Positions 6,270-13,500 of a stretch of 15,173 bases of DNA are shown here, piece after piece. Location: positions 1 to 15,173 of the forward strand of contig CAJUGR010000035.1 of NCBI GenBank assembly GCA_910586285.1. The letters run 5' to 3'. The stretch comes from an uncultured Erysipelotrichaceae bacterium (GTDB taxonomy: Bacteria; Bacillota_I; Bacilli_A; Erysipelotrichales; Erysipelotrichaceae). The first letter of the stretch is position 1; every line of letters begins with the position of its first letter. Both the position numbers and the translations under genes were made by a program. The notes below the pieces were generated by a model, which searched no databases, was not told where the DNA came from, and was given only the letters and a program-made list of their open reading frames with translations.

Positions 6270-6743
6270 ATGAAAAAAATAGCTTGGATATGCTTGATGT
6301 TATTGTGCTGGGGATGTGCCCCTTCGATGGGAACCATCACAGAGGATTCACTGAATCTGGAAATGTTGTCAGATACTTTTGATGAGAAAATTGCGAATCA
6401 GGAATGGCAGATCAATGTGTTGGGAGAGCCTCTTTCCCCATCCCAAATTGAAGTCATTTACGGCATAAGTGAAACTCAATATGAAGCGGCGATGGTTCGC
6501 CGCAGTGTTGTCGAGGCAGCCGGAGAAGAGATTGCGGTGTTTCATGCCGCAGAAGGCCAAGGCGATCAGATTGTGGAACAGCTGGGTTTATATCAGAATG
6601 AACGCTTGACGCAAAATGAAGGTTTACCGTATCAACAAGGCTTAATCCAAAATGCGCACATTCGAAAAATCGGAAACTATGTGGTATTTGTGTGTAGTCA
6701 AGAACAGGCAAACGTGATACAATATATTAACTCACTGGCTTAA
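6270..6743 (+). CDS. DUF4358 family lipoprotein
   Basis: This is a small secreted lipoprotein of unknown function. The ATG at 6270 has GAGGAGCG about 6 bp upstream; the in-frame ATG at 6246 lacks a site. The 157-residue protein opens with MKKIAWICLMLLCWGCAPS, a short signal peptide and a lipobox-like LCWGC that would place the lipid on Cys16. The -3 residue is Cys rather than the usual Leu, Val or Ile. The mature part has the DUF4358 pattern: a YGISETQYEAA segment, an EIAVFHAAEGQGDQIVEQL helix, and IRKIGNYVVFVCSQEQANVI near the end. It starts 38 bp after the preceding terminator, and I see no clear separate promoter. It is followed after 17 bp by the YihY-like gene, so it leads a probable three-gene operon. 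I assign the family from remembered pattern, not a search. Confidence 0.8.
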   Translation: MKKIAWICLMLLCWGCAPSMGTITEDSLNLEMLSDTFDEKIANQEWQINVLGEPLSPSQIEVIYGISETQYEAAMVRRSVVEAAGEEIAVFHAAEGQGDQIVEQLGLYQNERLTQNEGLPYQQGLIQNAHIRKIGNYVVFVCSQEQANVIQYINSLA

Positions 6744-6760
6744 AGGAAGAAGGTGCTGTT

Positions 6761-7615
6761 ATGGGAAAAATGAAGGATATGATGCTGGAATTTTTTTCGG
6801 TGGAATCCAATTTATTTGTCTACTCACTGTCCTTTAGTCTTTTGTTGTCCTTGGCACCTTCGTTAATTATATTTGCGATGTTGTTTAAATGGGGCAAGTT
6901 GATGGATGTCAATGTTGTTCTCAACTTACTTCAAAGCCTGCATCTATCCGGTGATCTTCAAACGCTAGTGGAAGAAATTTTTATGGAATTCATGAACAAG
7001 GATTATGGATTCCTTCCGGCGATGACGACCTTATGTGTATCATTTTGGTTGGCCTCCCGCAGTATCAATTCATTTCTGTTAATCAGTGCGAATCATGAAG
7101 AAGTAGATGTTATTAAATTTTCCATCCGGATTCAATCCATTGCCATGTACATGGTATTTGTGGCATTGATGATTGCGGGGATCGTTTTGGCAACGGTGTT
7201 GTATCACATTGTCGATGCTTCACTATTACCGCTGTTGGCGGTGGTTATCATGGTTCCGGTTTTTACCTTGATGTATCGCTCGCTGTCATTTCGTAAGCGT
7301 AGCTTAACCTTTGGCTTAATCGGCGGTTTGTTTACAACGACAGCGATGATTGTCTTGTTTTATCTCTCGTTCATTTTGATCCACCGTATGATTGCCTATA
7401 ACCGCATTTACGGTTCTTTGGCTTCCTTGGTGGCACTGTTGTTGGTCATTTATATTATCGGCAGTATTATTTATTTTGGCTTTTTGTTAAACTTGGTGTT
7501 TGAAGAAAGCTATGGCAAAGAATCAATGTTGGCAATGAAGCATCAGCGCTATTATGCGTTTTGTGAACGGATTTATGATAAACTGCCTTTTGTGAAGAAT
7601 TTAAAAAAGATGTAG
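6761..7615 (+). CDS. yihY: YihY/BrkB family inner-membrane protein
   Basis: This is a polytopic membrane protein of the YihY (UPF0761, formerly BrkB or RNase BN) family. The molecular function is unproven, and the old RNase BN label is known to be wrong. The 284 residues contain about six membrane segments, near 20-42, 86-108, 127-148, 155-172, 184-207 and 218-246. The family signature is clearest in YGSLASLVALLLVIYIIGSI (217-236), continuing into IYFGFLLN. An AAGGAAGAAGGTG site precedes the ATG. The gene lies 17 bp after the lipoprotein and 30 bp before the rRNA methyltransferase, all on the same strand. The protein lacks the long C-terminal cytoplasmic extension seen in some relatives. Confidence 0.88.
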   Translation: MGKMKDMMLEFFSVESNLFVYSLSFSLLLSLAPSLIIFAMLFKWGKLMDVNVVLNLLQSLHLSGDLQTLVEEIFMEFMNKDYGFLPAMTTLCVSFWLASRSINSFLLISANHEEVDVIKFSIRIQSIAMYMVFVALMIAGIVLATVLYHIVDASLLPLLAVVIMVPVFTLMYRSLSFRKRSLTFGLIGGLFTTTAMIVLFYLSFILIHRMIAYNRIYGSLASLVALLLVIYIIGSIIYFGFLLNLVFEESYGKESMLAMKHQRYYAFCERIYDKLPFVKNLKKM

Positions 7616-7645
7616 AAAGAATACACAGGTAAAGAGGATAAAGAA

Positions 7646-9058
7646 ATGAAGACGACAATCGTAAAGACGGGGATTAATGGGGAAGGCATCGGCTATATTG
7701 ATCACACACCGGTGTTTGTGCCGGGCGCACTGGTCAATGAAACGGTGGAGATTACCATTGTGGAAAAAGCACAGCGATTTATGCGCGCTAAACTTGATCG
7801 GGTATTGACCAAGAGTGCAGCACGGGTTACGCCCGCATGTGCGATACAGGCAAAATGCGGCGGCTGTGCATTGATGATTGCGCGTTATGAGGATCAGTTG
7901 ATTGCGAAACAGGCGCTGTTAAGACAATCCTTAATTAAATATGCACAGGTGAATCCTCGTTTAATAAAAGATATTCGCCCCAGCGATGATCAATTCGGTT
8001 ATCGCAACCAATGTAAGTTACCATGTGCGATGGCGGATGGAAAGCTAACCACCGGCATGTATATTCCCAACTCCAATTATTTTCAAGCAGTGGAGTACTG
8101 CCCGATACATGAACCCGGTTTGGAGGAAATGCGCCGTAAGATCTTAGCGGTGTTGAATGAATTCTCCCTGACAGCGTATGACTATCATCAAAAAAAGGGA
8201 ATTCGCTCGATCGTTTTGCGAGGGTTTGACGGTGCTTATCAAGCTTGTTTGGTCAGTGGCTTGGATGATATTCCGCAGGAATGTATCAATATGCTCATGG
8301 CGATAGATGGTTTAAAGAGTCTGTGGCAAAGCATCCATACTGTGAAAAAAACACCGGATATGTTCGGTGCGAAAATGATTCATTTGGCCGGTACCCGTCA
8401 CTTACATATTACATTGGATGATTTAACCCTCCAATGTTCTCCGCGTTCCTTTTTTCAGCTGAATACAAAACAGGCACGCGAACTGTATCGCACGATTGCT
8501 TCATTAGTGCCGATGAAAAATCGACTGCTTGTGGAAGCATATAGCGGTATCGGCGCCATATCTTTGTATGTACGTGATCGCGCTGAGGAAATTATCGGTA
8601 TTGAGTCCGTTAAGGATGCGGTGGTCAATGCCAATGCGAATGCACGCAGTCATCATGCGGAAAATGTATCATTTCTCTGTGCTGATGCGGCAGATAAATT
8701 GATTTACTTGTCCAAGCAGCGTTCGATTGACACCTTGATTGTGGATCCGCCTCGTACCGGATTGGATGAGCCAATGTTATATGCCATTTGTAAAAGCAAA
8801 ATCAAGAACGTTCTGTATGTATCCTGTAATCCCGCTACCTTGGGCAAGAATTTAAGTGTGTTAACCGATTATTATGAAATAGAACAAATTATTCCTTTTG
8901 ATATGTTCCCCAATACGCCGTTAATTGAGAGTGTTACCGTTTTGCGTTATAAGGGTTCAAAAAAACAAAAGCGAAATATTGACGGCGCTTATCGTACATA
9001 TCATTCTCAATTATCGAATCACCGTCTCAAACGATCGTCATCGAAAATCACAAAATGA
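7646..9058 (+). CDS. rlmD: 23S rRNA (uracil-5-)-methyltransferase, TrmA/RumA family
   Basis: This enzyme uses S-adenosylmethionine to methylate C5 of uridine in 23S rRNA (Gram-positive relatives act at U747 and/or U1939). The order is an N-terminal TRAM-like RNA-binding domain (to about residue 55); a 4Fe-4S cluster motif at Cys65, Cys71, Cys74 and Cys152; an RNA-binding central region; a Rossmann methyltransferase domain with VEAYSGIGAISLYV and VDPPRTGLD; and the catalytic nucleophile Cys394 in SCNPATLGKNL. The ATG at 7646 follows an AGAGGATAAAG site. After the usual VTVLR end of the domain (residue 434) there is a basic 36-residue tail rich in Lys, Arg and Ser. Firmicutes often carry several paralogues (RlmCD, TrmFO-independent types), so the exact target uridine is not certain. 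It is the last gene of the three-gene cluster. Confidence 0.92.
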   Translation: MKTTIVKTGINGEGIGYIDHTPVFVPGALVNETVEITIVEKAQRFMRAKLDRVLTKSAARVTPACAIQAKCGGCALMIARYEDQLIAKQALLRQSLIKYAQVNPRLIKDIRPSDDQFGYRNQCKLPCAMADGKLTTGMYIPNSNYFQAVEYCPIHEPGLEEMRRKILAVLNEFSLTAYDYHQKKGIRSIVLRGFDGAYQACLVSGLDDIPQECINMLMAIDGLKSLWQSIHTVKKTPDMFGAKMIHLAGTRHLHITLDDLTLQCSPRSFFQLNTKQARELYRTIASLVPMKNRLLVEAYSGIGAISLYVRDRAEEIIGIESVKDAVVNANANARSHHAENVSFLCADAADKLIYLSKQRSIDTLIVDPPRTGLDEPMLYAICKSKIKNVLYVSCNPATLGKNLSVLTDYYEIEQIIPFDMFPNTPLIESVTVLRYKGSKKQKRNIDGAYRTYHSQLSNHRLKRSSSKITK

Positions 9059-9081
9059 CGCATTCTAATATGCGTTTTTTT
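9058..9081 (+). terminator. Intrinsic terminator after the methyltransferase gene
   Basis: ACGCAT (9058-9063) pairs with ATGCGT (9070-9075), followed by seven T residues (9075-9081). The stem begins at the last base of the stop codon. Confidence 0.85.
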
Positions 9082-9102
9082 GTACTGAAGCGAGCAGATA
9101 AG

Positions 9103-9128
9103 TATCGTTATCGGTTGATTTAACGATA
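9103..9128. repeat. Inverted repeat upstream of the nucleoside phosphorylase promoter
   Basis: TATCGTT (9103-9109) and AACGATA (9122-9128) are exact inverted copies 12 bp apart. A second pair, ACAAT (9141-9145) and ATTGT (9150-9154), overlaps the proposed -35 box. They could be operator half-sites. No purine riboswitch core is visible. Confidence 0.5.
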
Positions 9129-9150
9129 ATACAATCGTAAACAATGATGA

Positions 9151-9179
9151 TTGTGCTCAGATGGGATATTTGATAAAAT
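9151..9179 (+). promoter_or_regulatory. Probable sigma-A promoter of the purine nucleoside phosphorylase gene
   Basis: TTGTGC (9151-9156) and TAAAAT (9174-9179) are 17 bp apart. The -35 box is weak (3 of 6 matches) and the -10 box good (5 of 6). The position, 40 bp before the start codon, is suitable. Confidence 0.5.
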
Positions 9180-9218
9180 AATATCAGAAAAGGTCGAATT
9201 TACAGGAGGGCAGACACA

Positions 9219-10025
9219 GTGGAAAATATCAAAGAAACGATAAACTATTTGCGAAACCATGGGATCGAAGCGATTGATTTCGGGATGATCCTCGGCTCGG
9301 GTTTAGGTGATCTGGCAGAAGAGGTATGTGACAGTGTGGTATTGGATTATGCGGATATTCCCCATTTCCCGATTTCAACGGTGCCGGGACATGCCGGAAA
9401 GCTGGTTTATGGATCTTTGGGTGATAAAAAGGTGCTGATGATGCAAGGGCGCTTTCATTATTATGAGGGTAATTCCATGCAAACGATCACCTATCCGATC
9501 CGCGTATTAAAAGCACTGGGCGCCGATTCGTTAATCGTAACCAATGCGGCCGGGGGAGTGAATGAAAGCTATCGTCCGGGAGAACTGATGCTGATTCAAG
9601 ATCATATCAATTTCATGGGCAACCATCCGCTGATCGGACCCAATAATGACTCAATGGGTCCGCGTTTTCCGGATATGAGTCATGCTTATGATGAAGCATA
9701 TCGCACGATTGCCAAGCAAGTGGCAGCTACGATGAATTTGCCTCTGCATGAAGGGGTATATATGGCATTCAGCGGTCCTTCCTATGAAACTCCCGCTGAA
9801 ATCAGAATGGCTCGTACTTTCGGCGCCGATGCAGTCGGAATGTCTACGGTTCCGGAAGTAATCGTAGCCAACCATATGGGAATGAAAGTTCTCGGTATTT
9901 CTTGTATTACCAATTTGGCAGCGGGAATGCAGTCGGATCTGAATCATGAGGAAGTGGTAGCCACAACCAATCGTGTAAAAGAACAGTTTCAAGCGTTTGT
10001 GAAAACCATTTTAGCTACGCTGTAA
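9219..10025 (+). CDS. punA: Purine nucleoside phosphorylase (trimeric, PNP-I type)
   Basis: This cytosolic purine-salvage enzyme cleaves guanosine, inosine and their deoxy forms with phosphate to the base and (deoxy)ribose-1-phosphate. The GTG start at 9219 is set by AGGAGGG (9204-9210), 8 bp upstream. At 268 residues it has the size of trimeric PNPs. Motifs are GSGLG (26-30, phosphate-binding loop), PGHAGKLVYG (56-65), GRFHYYEG (77-84, with the catalytic-region His80), TNAAGG (108-113), SGPSYETPAEIRM (185-197, with the base-binding Glu190) and CITNLAAG (229-236, with the purine-contacting Asn232). These mark the guanosine/inosine-preferring class rather than the hexameric DeoD class. It appears monocistronic, between a terminator upstream and a convergent gene downstream. 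No strong terminator follows; the hairpin at 10035-10062 lacks a T-run. Confidence 0.95.
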   Translation: MENIKETINYLRNHGIEAIDFGMILGSGLGDLAEEVCDSVVLDYADIPHFPISTVPGHAGKLVYGSLGDKKVLMMQGRFHYYEGNSMQTITYPIRVLKALGADSLIVTNAAGGVNESYRPGELMLIQDHINFMGNHPLIGPNNDSMGPRFPDMSHAYDEAYRTIAKQVAATMNLPLHEGVYMAFSGPSYETPAEIRMARTFGADAVGMSTVPEVIVANHMGMKVLGISCITNLAAGMQSDLNHEEVVATTNRVKEQFQAFVKTILATL

Positions 10026-10113
10026 TATCTATCGGGCAGGAAGCATTCGGATATTTTCTGCCTGCTTATGTGCTTAGGCAAAATAAGGCTGTAAAAATCA
10101 TGATGGTTATAAA

Positions 10114-10989
10114 CTACCACCAACCATAATGATAATAACGCTGATCGGATTCATACAGATCATCACATGTAGTAATCATATGCCCCAAATTTTTTTGACA
10201 CAATGCTTGATTGCCCATCTTAACCATGAGGTTACCTTGCGCTCCGTGTTCCTTTGCCAATGCCGGTACGGCATATAGAAGGCGTTTGGGGCAGGAAGCC
10301 AACTGTGCCAATAATCGCTGCTTGGCATGATTGCTGCGGGCAAGTATTTCCTCTATTGCCATTACTGTTTCTGTTTGTGACCAACGCGCAAAAGCCGCAA
10401 GCTGTCCGTTTTCATAAAATCCAAGAATTGTTTGATGCAAAGCCGCCGCTTCCCTTAATTGTGCCTGATAGAAATCCTCATCATGATCCATCCAGCCTTC
10501 CCATTCATGCAATGCTGCTTGGGCACAATCAGCGCAGTCAACGGCAGAGGTGATCGGGATACAATGATTTGGTAGTGCTGCTCCAAGATAGGGAACATAG
10601 CGGATAAAATAGCGTTGTTCAAAACCTAGCGATGTGTAGATTTCAGGATGATATGCCTGTAACACATACAAACCGCAAGTATCTTGTGTCTCTTTCAATA
10701 ACTCCTCAAAACAGCGCCGCATATATCCTTGATGGCGCTTTTTTTCTACGGTAATCACACCGCTGATAAAGCGTACTGGTAAGTATCCGTTATGAAAGTA
10801 CATCCGGTGCGGATGGGCACATAACAAGGAAACAATTTGGTTATCATCACGAATGATCCAACAGTTTTCGGGATGAAATTGGTATTGAAAATAAGGATCA
10901 ATCGTTCCTCCATCGTCAAATGCGAAGGTTTTTTTGTAGAGACGATGAATGTCTTTTATTTCTTGTTTAGTGGGATGCATGAGCTTCAC
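10114..10989 (-). CDS. GNAT family N-acetyltransferase
   Basis: This is a predicted acyl-CoA-dependent N-acyltransferase of unknown substrate, 291 residues. The N-terminal half has the GNAT core: a strand ending in RFISGVIT (residues 73-80), then the acetyl-CoA pyrophosphate loop VEKKRHQGYMRR (81-92), and a YTSLGFEQR segment (118-126) typical of the last GNAT strand. The C-terminal half (about 140-291) resembles the second domain of Eis-like two-domain GNATs, but I cannot confirm that by eye. The GTG at 10989 overlaps the upstream gene by 23 bp. An ATG at 10980 (overlap 14 bp) is an equally possible start, and neither has a strong ribosome binding site. The overlap suggests translational coupling with the DUF2156 gene. 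Downstream, ATGGTT/AACCAT with a short T-run is only a weak terminator candidate. Confidence 0.85.
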   Translation of the reverse strand: MKLMHPTKQEIKDIHRLYKKTFAFDDGGTIDPYFQYQFHPENCWIIRDDNQIVSLLCAHPHRMYFHNGYLPVRFISGVITVEKKRHQGYMRRCFEELLKETQDTCGLYVLQAYHPEIYTSLGFEQRYFIRYVPYLGAALPNHCIPITSAVDCADCAQAALHEWEGWMDHDEDFYQAQLREAAALHQTILGFYENGQLAAFARWSQTETVMAIEEILARSNHAKQRLLAQLASCPKRLLYAVPALAKEHGAQGNLMVKMGNQALCQKNLGHMITTCDDLYESDQRYYHYGWW

Positions 10990-11878
10990 TGATCCGATAT
11001 TTCATTATCAAATATTCCGGATGATAGGCCTCCTTCGCTTGACGCAGGGTCTCAAGTCCCATATCCTCCTCACGATTGACATAAGTCATATCGAGAAATT
11101 CATGACTTAAAAATTCTTTACAAATCGCTTGATACAAACCGCGAATGGATTCATTGGCTTTTTCGATATTGGTTTGACACATCTGTGCCGAGAGTCGAGA
11201 GCCGATCGTAAAAGCTTCGATTCGCTGATCAATGCGAATGATACCGCCTTTGGCATCCAGCGCTTCCCAATTTTCAAGAACTCGCAGTATTCCCAGCTTT
11301 TCATATGCCAACATATAATCATCATCATCTTGATGCCACCGGGATAAAAAGTTGATAATTTCATCCGTGTTTTCGTAACAAAGCGGTTGATAGTTCCATC
11401 GTCCTTCAAATTCTTTATAAAATGCATTGAGATGATTGCGCTTTTTCTGAAGCTTTTTGCCGGAAAAGGTCCGCAGTTTATCGCAACGATAAACATAATC
11501 TGCCGCGTCACGATATGCTTTGGCTTCGATGTGGGGCAAGCATTTTACCACACGCTGTGCCGCTGCTTCATTATAACAGCTACAAACAAAAGGCATTCCA
11601 TAACGGTCAAATACGGATTTGGCCGTATAGATGGCGGTTTCGAATGCATCTTCTTGACATAGGGGCATATAAATGAATAATTCTCCCTCATGAACTCCAA
11701 GCAAAACCAGCCAATTCTCTCCCTCCAGTTTCCACAGCGGATAGGCATCCAGCCAAGTCATGAAGCCGACAAGATTATGATTGGCCTCTTCATAAGCGGC
11801 AAGGGCAAGATATTTCTTTAATAACGGGATATCGTGAGCATCCACTTGGGTAAAGTCATGATCCAAGTCCTGTTGCAT
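10967..11878 (-). CDS. DUF2156 (LPG-synthase C-terminal-like) domain protein
   Basis: This 303-residue protein consists of a DUF2156 domain, related by fold to the C-terminal domain of MprF lysyl-phosphatidylglycerol synthase (a tandem GNAT-like fold). No membrane segments are visible, so it is likely cytosolic. Supporting segments are DYVYRCDKLRTFSGKKLQKK (127-146), continuing into RNHLNAFYKEF, and the C-terminal NREEDMGLETLRQAKEAYHP followed by EYLIMKY. The ATG at 11878 has AGGAAAGGATGG just upstream, and a TATAAT hexamer on this strand at 11909-11904 lacks a good -35 box. It overlaps the GNAT gene, making a two-gene minus-strand unit. Aminoacyl-tRNA-dependent or acyl transfer is suggested by the fold, but the reaction is not known. 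Confidence 0.85.
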   Translation of the reverse strand: MQQDLDHDFTQVDAHDIPLLKKYLALAAYEEANHNLVGFMTWLDAYPLWKLEGENWLVLLGVHEGELFIYMPLCQEDAFETAIYTAKSVFDRYGMPFVCSCYNEAAAQRVVKCLPHIEAKAYRDAADYVYRCDKLRTFSGKKLQKKRNHLNAFYKEFEGRWNYQPLCYENTDEIINFLSRWHQDDDDYMLAYEKLGILRVLENWEALDAKGGIIRIDQRIEAFTIGSRLSAQMCQTNIEKANESIRGLYQAICKEFLSHEFLDMTYVNREEDMGLETLRQAKEAYHPEYLIMKYRISEAHASH

Positions 11879-11964
11879 CGTACCATCCTTTCCTTTTTCC
11901 TATATTATAGCGCATTCAAGCTTGATTCGCATAAGCAATGTGAAATTTAATAATAAATAAGTCA

Positions 11965-12016
11965 ACTGAGCCGGAAACGGCAATCATCATACTGAGGCGG
12001 AAACGGCAATCATCAT
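11965..12016. repeat. 26-bp tandem duplication
   Basis: Two adjacent 26-bp copies (11965-11990 and 11991-12016) differ at one base, C against G at unit position 7. Copy 1 contains GCCG-GAAA-CGGC, a 4-bp stem with a GAAA tetraloop, which the substitution weakens in copy 2. The array ends 2 bp before the -35 box of the aminopeptidase promoter. Confidence 0.85.
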
Positions 12017-12018
12017 AG

Positions 12019-12047
12019 TTGTTTTTCATACGGATTTGGCTTATAAT
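12019..12047 (+). promoter_or_regulatory. Sigma-A promoter of the aminopeptidase gene
   Basis: TTGTTT (12019-12024) and a perfect TATAAT (12042-12047) are separated by 17 bp. Transcription would start near 12054, giving a leader of only about 20 nt. Confidence 0.75.
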
Positions 12048-12074
12048 AGAATTCGAATGAAAGGAAGTGTTATG

Positions 12075-13460
12075 ATGCGTGAAACAGCGTGGAAAAGTTA
12101 TGATGAAGCCACAATGAAAGAAGTCTTTTCATTGGCAGATGCGTATAAGCAATTTATATCACAATGTAAGACAGAACGTGAATGTGTGAAAGAAGCCGTT
12201 CGCATGGCAGAGGCTGCCGGTTATGTGGATTTAGAAGAAGTTATCAAATCGGGAAAGATACTGAAGGCAAATGATAAGGTATATGCGAATAATATGGGGA
12301 AGACTTTAGCACTCTTCCATATCGGACAGGAACCGTTAGAAAACGGAATGAACATTTTGGGCGCCCATGTCGATTCGCCGCGTTTGGATTTAAAACAGGT
12401 TCCCTTGTATGAGGATGGTGAACTGGCACAGCTGGATACTCACTATTACGGAGGAATCAAATATTACCAGTGGGTGACGTTACCGCTGGCAATTCACGGA
12501 GTCGTTGTGAAAAAGGACGGCAGTGTCATTGATGTTTGTATCGGTGAGGATGATAATGATCCGGTCGTTGGTATCAGCGATCTGCTTATTCATTTATCGG
12601 CTGATCAAATGACCAAAAAAGCTTCCCGTGTGATTGAGGGTGAAGATTTGAATGTGATGGCCGGCTCCATTCCGTTAAAAGGGGAAGAAAAGGAAGCGGT
12701 AAAAGCCAATGTTCTGCGTATTTTAAAAGATCGTTATGACATGGACGAGGATGATTTCCTCTCGGCAGAGCTGGAAGTGGTTCCGGCCGGCAAAGCTCGT
12801 GACTATGGTTTGGATCGCAGTATGGTAATGGGCTATGGTCATGATGATCGTATCTGTGCCTATACTTCTCTGTATGCGCTGTTGAAACAAAATGAAGTAC
12901 AGCGTACCGCCGTATGCTTGTTGGTGGATAAAGAGGAAGTTGGCAGTATCGGCGCCACCGGAATGCAGTCAAAATTCTTTGAAAACAGCGTGGCAGAAGT
13001 CTTGGATCGCATGAATGATTACAGTGAATTAAAAGTGCGGCGAGCTCTTAAAAACAGTAAGATGTTGTCCAGTGATGTATCCGCAGCATTTGATCCGAAT
13101 TATGCAAGTGTGATGGAGAAAAATAATGCGGCTTATTTCGGCAAGGGAATTGTCTTTAATAAGTATACCGGATCCCGTGGTAAGAGCGGCTGTAATGATG
13201 CCAATGCGGAGTATTTGGGAGAATTACGAGCCATAATGGAACAGGAAAAGGTTTTCTTCCAGACCGCCGAATTGGGTAAGGTCGATCAGGGCGGCGGTGG
13301 AACCATCGCTTATATATTGGCACAATACGATATGGATGTCATTGACAGCGGTATTGCTTTGCATAATATGCATGCTCCATGGGAAGTGGCTTCCAAAGCG
13401 GATATTTATGAAGCGACCAAAGCTTATCAGGCATTCTTAAAACATGCCGGAACTAAATAA
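12075..13460 (+). CDS. M18 family zinc aminopeptidase
   Basis: This cytosolic metallo-aminopeptidase removes N-terminal residues from peptides and belongs to family M18 (aminopeptidase I / aspartyl aminopeptidase group). The ATG at 12075 is 7 bp after AAGGAAG; the ATG at 12072 is the alternative, and upstream in-frame codons would lie before the predicted transcript start. The 461 residues carry the expected two-zinc site: His98 in GAHVDSPRL, Asp257 or 258 in GYGHDDRI, catalytic Glu287/Glu288 in VDKEEVGSIGATGMQS, Asp334 in SSDVSAAFDP, and His433 in NMHAPWEVASKAD. A butterfly-domain insert lies between. The pattern is closest to clostridial-type M18 enzymes, and the preferred N-terminal residue cannot be predicted. 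The gene is monocistronic and converges on gltX. Confidence 0.93.
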   Translation: MRETAWKSYDEATMKEVFSLADAYKQFISQCKTERECVKEAVRMAEAAGYVDLEEVIKSGKILKANDKVYANNMGKTLALFHIGQEPLENGMNILGAHVDSPRLDLKQVPLYEDGELAQLDTHYYGGIKYYQWVTLPLAIHGVVVKKDGSVIDVCIGEDDNDPVVGISDLLIHLSADQMTKKASRVIEGEDLNVMAGSIPLKGEEKEAVKANVLRILKDRYDMDEDDFLSAELEVVPAGKARDYGLDRSMVMGYGHDDRICAYTSLYALLKQNEVQRTAVCLLVDKEEVGSIGATGMQSKFFENSVAEVLDRMNDYSELKVRRALKNSKMLSSDVSAAFDPNYASVMEKNNAAYFGKGIVFNKYTGSRGKSGCNDANAEYLGELRAIMEQEKVFFQTAELGKVDQGGGGTIAYILAQYDMDVIDSGIALHNMHAPWEVASKADIYEATKAYQAFLKHAGTK

Positions 13461-13488
13461 AAAGACGACTGCGGTCGTCTTTTTATTT
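13455..13488. terminator. Bidirectional intrinsic terminator
   Basis: A perfect 15-bp stem (13455-13469 with 13474-13488) closes on a TGCG loop. AAAAA on one arm and TTTTT on the other give a U-tract in both directions. It serves both the aminopeptidase (+) and gltX (-), whose stops lie on either side. Confidence 0.93.
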
Positions 13489-13500
13489 GGCGTATTTACA

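Noticed and set aside
10035..10062. Terminator after the purine nucleoside phosphorylase gene
   Set aside because: GGCAG/CTGCC forms a hairpin, but neither strand has a following U-run, so it is at best weak.
10254..10553. 99-codon plus-strand open frame
   Set aside because: It lies antisense within the GNAT gene, with no ribosome binding site and no recognisable protein features.
11965..12016. CRISPR array
   Set aside because: There are only two directly adjacent units with no spacers and no cas genes.
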